A stretch of DNA of 9,350 nucleotides from assembly GCA_947253135.1 (NCBI GenBank), contig CAMXYS010000058.1, positions 1-9,350 of the forward strand, written 5' to 3'. Of this stretch, positions 6,678 through 9,350 are shown one piece after another (positions within the stretch are counted from its first letter, which is position 1; each line of letters starts with the position of its first letter). The position numbers and the translations under genes are program-made. The notes under the pieces were generated by a model. That model was given only the letters and a program-made list of their open reading frames with translations, ran no database searches and was not told where the DNA came from. Source of the DNA: an uncultured Clostridia bacterium. Lineage in GTDB: Bacteria; Bacillota; Clostridia; Saccharofermentanales; Fastidiosipilaceae.

Positions 6678-6787
6678 CGACTTCTGCATCCTGCCTACTT
6701 ATAAGTCGGTCAGACGGTCTTTCAATGAGCGTCAGAGCAGCTCTCTGACAGACAGGGCCGGTCCAGCCCTGTGATCTGCTGTCTGAC
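6678..6787 (-). promoter_or_regulatory. Candidate structured 5' leader of trmN6-rsmI-yfhO
   Basis: Four perfect stems can form in the minus-strand transcript. An outer 7-bp stem pairs 6787-6781 with 6715-6709 (GUCAGAC/GUCUGAC). Inside it are a 7-bp hairpin at 6772-6752 (7-nt loop) and a 7-bp hairpin at 6749-6731 (5-nt loop), only 2 nt apart. Directly after the outer stem a 6-bp stem pairs 6708-6703 with 6683-6678. The element ends about 7 nt before the trmN6 Shine-Dalgarno sequence. Pairings are seen directly. A role as a regulatory RNA is inference, and I recognise no known riboswitch in it. Confidence 0.4.
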
Positions 6788-6796
6788 GTATCTTTC

Positions 6797-6802
6797 ATTA
6801 TA
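6797..6802 (-). promoter_or_regulatory. Possible -10 box for trmN6 operon
   Basis: A perfect TATAAT lies on the minus strand between the ferredoxin terminator and trmN6. The -35 region is weak: TTGATA is present but 20 bp away, longer than optimal. If it is used, transcription would start near 6790 and the trmN6 leader would be about 130 nt. It supports a start at 6660 rather than at 6798, whose ATG overlaps this box. Confidence 0.4.
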
Positions 6803-6827
6803 GCTAAGTTACAGGGGCAGTTTATCA

Positions 6828-6858
6828 ATAAAAAAAGGAAAGCCCAAACGGACTTCCC
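6828..6858 (-). terminator. Intrinsic terminator of the ferredoxin gene
   Basis: On the minus strand GGGAAGTCC (6858-6850) pairs with GGGCTTTCC (6845-6837) around a GTTT loop. This gives 9 bp including two wobbles, followed by seven U and then AUU. It ends the ferredoxin transcript about 80 nt after its stop and separates it from trmN6. The 78 nt between stop and hairpin hold nothing else I can identify. Confidence 0.9.
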
Positions 6859-6936
6859 TTCTCCAAACAGGATACCCTAAAAGGTTAATCGTGTTTTTTT
6901 CTTGATCTCCTGCCCAAGGCGGCAGTCAAGTTGTTT

Positions 6937-7107
6937 TTACTCTGCGTCGATAGCGCCAACCGGGCAAGTGCCGGCACAAGCACCACAATCGATGCAAGCA
7001 TTGGCGTCGATCTCATACTGGGAGTCGCCGGCGGAAATAGCACCAACCGGGCATTCGCCCTCGCATGCACCGCAGGAAATGCAAGCATCAGAAATTACAT
7101 AAGCCAT
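6937..7107 (-). CDS. Clostridial-type 2[4Fe-4S] ferredoxin (56 aa)
   Basis: A small soluble cytoplasmic electron carrier that binds two [4Fe-4S] clusters and typically serves pyruvate:ferredoxin oxidoreductase, hydrogenase and related low-potential enzymes in anaerobes. The 56-residue product starts MAYVISDACISCGACEGECP. It has two complete CxxCxxCxxxCP motifs: C9, C12, C15, C19-P20 and C38, C41, C44, C48-P49. Each is followed by VGAI, showing the internal duplication of the family. Length equals the classical clostridial ferredoxin. The ATG at 7107 has AGGAGGT (7121-7115) seven bases upstream. It has its own promoter at 7134-7162 and terminator at 6828-6858, so it appears monocistronic. It sits between ricT and trmN6, where Bacillus has yabA. 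Very little doubt about the family; the partner enzymes cannot be told from this window. Confidence 0.97.
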   Translation of the reverse strand: MAYVISDACISCGACEGECPVGAISAGDSQYEIDANACIDCGACAGTCPVGAIDAE

Positions 7108-7133
7108 ATTATCTACCTCCTAACTTTGCCCTC

Positions 7134-7162
7134 ATTCTAACATGGAGCAATAGTGGCAACAA
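7134..7162 (-). promoter_or_regulatory. Promoter of the ferredoxin gene
   Basis: On the minus strand TTGTTG (7162-7157) is separated by 17 bp from TAGAAT (7139-7134). The -10 box is preceded by TGT, an extended -10 motif. The predicted transcription start is near 7127, leaving a short leader of about 20 nt containing the strong AGGAGGT ribosome binding site. Confidence 0.65.
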
Positions 7163-7213
7163 GGCTTTTCAGTGGTTAGCGGGTTCTCATTCTTGAAAGG
7201 AGGCCCTAACAAA

Positions 7214-8761
7214 TCAGTCCTTGGAAGGACCGACCTCAGGTTCTTCCCCCTGCTTTGGCCGCGGCGGTCTGAAGCCACTTTGTGGCCGCCCTCCGGCGGA
7301 TTTGCTCCCCCCCTGCCGCCGCTTCGCTGTCCGGTCACTTTTTTTCCGTCGCTTTTTCTTACCGAAATAAGCCTCCTCTGCATTGTGAGACTGTGGTTGG
7401 CGGGAACGTGACGAAGCCTGTCGGTCGGACAACCGCTCGCGCCGGCGACCGGAGCGCGCAAAGCTCTCTCTGTTATTTGATTGTCTGCGGTCTCTGTCTG
7501 TTCTGCTGTCGTCGTCCCTTTGCCGACTGCGAGAACGACCCTCTTCAGCCGGCTGCATCCGCCCTTCCGTTTTCCGCTCTGGCGGGCCGTCATCGCCGGA
7601 ACGGTGGTCTGCTGAAGGCGGGGTCACCTCACCATGCCAACCGGGCGCGCCGGTCTGCCGCCCGGCCTCCGGGGCGCTGTCGGCCAGACTGATGGGGCCC
7701 GGTATAAAGTCTCGGCCGGCCTTGCCCAGCACCAATTCTTTCCGGATCTCCGCTACCGCTCCAGCCGGTGCCGGGGCTGCCTCAGCGGTTGTCGGTGCGC
7801 TTGCACTGGCAGCTGTCAGCTCCGTTTCAGGTGAAAACTCAGTCGGTTCACCCCGGCTCAAGCTGTTCTCCTCACCTCCAGATGACGTCTGCCGGTCCGT
7901 CGGTCCGGCGGCAAATTCAGCCTGCTCTTGCTTAAGACGGCGGGGACACCGGCAGCCCTCAATCCCCAAGTCGGCCTTCGTATATATTCTGATATCCCGG
8001 CTTTCATCACCTTCTAAGACAACACATACTTCTTCTTTTAAGATATTCTGTGAGACGACCCGACCCCGGCCGTCCGGTGTGTCAATGGTGCTTTTGACCG
8101 CCGGCAAGCCTCGTTTCGCTTCCTTGTAGGTGCTGTGTTCGTATTGCAAGCAACACATCAGCCGACCACAGCAGCCGGATATTTTAGCCGGATTCATAGA
8201 CAGGCCCTGCTCTTTGGCCATCTTGATCGACACCGGGTTAAAGGACTGCATAAAAGAAGCGCAGCAAAGCTCTCGACCGCAAATGCCCAAACCACCGATC
8301 ATACGGGCTTCATCGCGAACTCCAACTTGCCGCAATTCAATGCGCACGTGAAAGATCTGGGCCAAGCCCTTAACCAATTCACGAAAGTCAACCCGACCTT
8401 CAGAAGTAAAATAAAAAACCAGTTTTTTGCGGTCAAAGGTGTATTCTGCGTTGACCACATTCATATCCAGACCATACCGGGCGACCTCGTCACGGCAAAT
8501 TTTATAGGCCTCTTTTTCCAGTTCGGTATTCTCTGCATAGGTCGCTAAGTCAGCCCGGTCCGCCTTGCGCACAATCGGTTTAAGTTCCATATTCAGGTCA
8601 GCCGCCTCCACATAGCGGTTCAGGCCGGCTGCCATACCAATTTCAAGTCCGTTGACGGTTTGTACAATGACTGTGTCCCCCGCCCTGATTTTCAGGCCGT
8701 TGGTGTCAAAATTGTAGGCCTTCCCCACACCATGAAAGCGCACACCGATTACATCAGGCAT
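7214..8761 (-). CDS. ricT: PSP1-domain protein RicT (YaaT) with long basic C-terminal tail
   Basis: RicT (YaaT) is a subunit of the Ric (RicA-RicF-RicT) complex, which carries [4Fe-4S] clusters and modulates RNase Y-dependent mRNA processing, affecting competence, biofilm and sporulation in Bacillus. Residues 1 to about 270 are a complete PSP1-type core: VIGVRFHGVGKAYNFD at the N-terminus, then VVNAEYTFDRKKLVFYFTSE and the cysteine-rich MIGGLGICGRELCCASF...ISGCCGRLMCCLQYE block with C161, C166, C167, C197, C198, C203 and C204. Known RicT proteins are about 275 residues; this one is 515. The extra part is low-complexity: acidic and Ala/Pro-rich at about 280-400, then strongly Arg/Lys/Ser-rich (RSRSRQ at 409-414, GKKKRRKKSD at 467-476). 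The ATG at 8761 has GGAG seven bases upstream and overlaps the holB stop by 8 nt. The holB-ricT order is conserved in Bacillota. Confidence 0.93.
   Translation of the reverse strand: MPDVIGVRFHGVGKAYNFDTNGLKIRAGDTVIVQTVNGLEIGMAAGLNRYVEAADLNMELKPIVRKADRADLATYAENTELEKEAYKICRDEVARYGLDMNVVNAEYTFDRKKLVFYFTSEGRVDFRELVKGLAQIFHVRIELRQVGVRDEARMIGGLGICGRELCCASFMQSFNPVSIKMAKEQGLSMNPAKISGCCGRLMCCLQYEHSTYKEAKRGLPAVKSTIDTPDGRGRVVSQNILKEEVCVVLEGDESRDIRIYTKADLGIEGCRCPRRLKQEQAEFAAGPTDRQTSSGGEENSLSRGEPTEFSPETELTAASASAPTTAEAAPAPAGAVAEIRKELVLGKAGRDFIPGPISLADSAPEAGRQTGAPGWHGEVTPPSADHRSGDDGPPERKTEGRMQPAEEGRSRSRQRDDDSRTDRDRRQSNNRESFARSGRRRERLSDRQASSRSRQPQSHNAEEAYFGKKKRRKKSDRTAKRRQGGSKSAGGRPQSGFRPPRPKQGEEPEVGPSKD
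7215..7232 (-). terminator. Weak possible terminator at the ricT stop
   Basis: The perfect inverted repeat GTCCTTGGAAGGAC at 7217-7230, extended by a wobble and a C-G pair to 7215-7232, overlaps the last ricT codons and its stop. The following U-run (AUUUGUU) is poor. It may attenuate holB-ricT read-through into the ferredoxin gene. No better terminator is visible in the 106-nt gap. Confidence 0.3.
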
Positions 8762-9350
8762 TCTGCAGCTCCTTATATATCCTCAGCAACAAATAAGTTG
8801 TGTCAATTTCAAAATTACCGTTATAACGTCTGGCTTCGCGCACCTTTTGCAGGGCAGCGGCCAAGTTTAGCAGCGCCCGCGCGGGGGCCCCGCCGGCAGC
8901 GGCCTGTCTAAATTCATCAGCCCGGCGGCGGTAGACCAGGTCATCCTCAACCGGCTCGACACAGCCGGCCAGTAAACGGTCACGCAGCCACATTTCAATT
9001 AGATCAAACAAGAGACCGTCCCTATTTTTATAATCCTCGAACAGCTTTTCCCCTTGAGTCAGGCAGTCTGTCAGGCGCAGGCCGGGCACCGCAAACAAAA
9101 AATCATTGACGGCCGCAAGGGCCTCCTGCACATCCGGATCCTGAATAACAGCAAGAGCACGACCGGCACTGCCACCGGCGAAGCGGACAGCAAAGGCCAG
9201 TGTTTCTTCCGTCACCGGATAAGGCGCTGTCTGTTCGAGAACGTCCCCCTCAGCCCTGCTGCCGGGCGACGAATTCAAACGCAGCTCCAGGATCGTCTTT
9301 AATGCAGCGTCGGTATAAGGGGCCAGCCTTATTTCCGTGGCCCGAGACAA
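8754..9350 (-). CDS. holB: DNA polymerase III subunit delta' (HolB), C-terminal part
   Basis: This is the C-terminal 198 codons of a clamp-loader delta' subunit; the 5' end with the ATPase-like fold lies beyond the window's right edge. The visible start, LSRATEIRLAPY, matches the SRxxxIRxxP stretch that follows the sensor region in DnaX/HolB proteins. It is followed by a lid-helix region with AVRFAGGSAGRAL (GGSxGRAL motif) and a helical collar domain ending ...IYKELQNA. The TTG at the very edge is read here as an internal leucine, not a start. The stop TGA overlaps the beginning of ricT by 8 nt (GAATGCCTGATG context), so the two genes are translationally coupled. Assignment rests mainly on the GGSxGRAL region and on the conserved holB-ricT neighbourhood, since the diagnostic N-terminal half is missing. 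Confidence 0.85.
   Translation of the reverse strand: MSRATEIRLAPYTDAALKTILELRLNSSPGSRAEGDVLEQTAPYPVTEETLAFAVRFAGGSAGRALAVIQDPDVQEALAAVNDFLFAVPGLRLTDCLTQGEKLFEDYKNRDGLLFDLIEMWLRDRLLAGCVEPVEDDLVYRRRADEFRQAAAGGAPARALLNLAAALQKVREARRYNGNFEIDTTYLLLRIYKELQNA

Noticed and set aside
6661..6828. Long N-terminal extension of trmN6 to 6828 or 6798
   Set aside because: The 6828 start is a TTG inside the ferredoxin terminator. The 6798 ATG overlaps a TATAAT box and has no Shine-Dalgarno sequence. The added residues show no family similarity.
6885..7088. 67-residue open frame on the minus strand over the ferredoxin
   Set aside because: It is out of frame with the 56-residue ferredoxin, whose eight cysteines, ribosome binding site, promoter and terminator all agree.
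7132..7593. 153-residue open frame on the minus strand inside ricT
   Set aside because: It is a shadow frame of the arginine-rich ricT tail, with no recognisable domain and no ribosome binding site of note.
46..9350. CRISPR array, tRNA, rRNA, prophage or insertion sequence
   Set aside because: No regularly spaced repeats, cloverleaf with tRNA consensus, rRNA-like stretch, integrase or transposase was seen on either strand.

Overview
The window looks like the edge of a Bacillota (Firmicutes) contig, most likely from an anaerobic member of the Clostridia. Three things point there. The gene order holB-ricT-trmN6-rsmI matches the Bacillus holB-yaaT-yabA-yabB-yazA-yabC neighbourhood. A 56-residue clostridial-type 2[4Fe-4S] ferredoxin is present. 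The AGGAGG-like ribosome binding sites and TTGACA/TATAAT-like promoters are typical of the group. The base composition is moderately GC-rich and crowded with the tetranucleotide CCGG. All genes lie on the minus strand, so transcription runs from high to low coordinates. The first 45 bases are not genomic: they carry an Illumina Nextera read-2 transposase adapter.

In transcription order: the 3' part of holB (DNA polymerase III delta') runs in from the right edge and overlaps ricT by 8 nt. RicT here has a normal PSP1 core plus an unusual tail of about 240 residues whose end is strongly basic. A short ferredoxin gene follows with its own promoter, a strong Shine-Dalgarno sequence and a clear intrinsic terminator. 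Next comes a region of about 140 nt with several perfect inverted repeats (a possible structured leader), and then the tightly coupled cluster trmN6 (tRNA1(Val) A37 N6-methyltransferase), rsmI (16S rRNA C1402 2'-O-methyltransferase) and a large yfhO-type GT-C membrane glycosyltransferase gene. A 220-nt intergenic region holds five helically phased A-tracts, a near-consensus promoter and a leader hairpin. It drives the ribosomal operon rplM-rpsI (L13-S9), which ends in a strong intrinsic terminator at 88-130.

Functionally the window is core information processing: replication clamp loading, RNA processing via the Ric complex, tRNA and rRNA modification, and two ribosomal proteins. A ferredoxin and a cell-envelope glycosylation enzyme are interposed. 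Relative to Bacillus, yabA (replication regulator) and yazA (GIY-YIG protein) are absent from their usual slots. I see no mobile element, CRISPR array, tRNA or rRNA gene. The most interesting unexplained items are the multibranched inverted-repeat element before trmN6, the curved-DNA-like block before the rplM promoter, and the arginine-rich tail on RicT.
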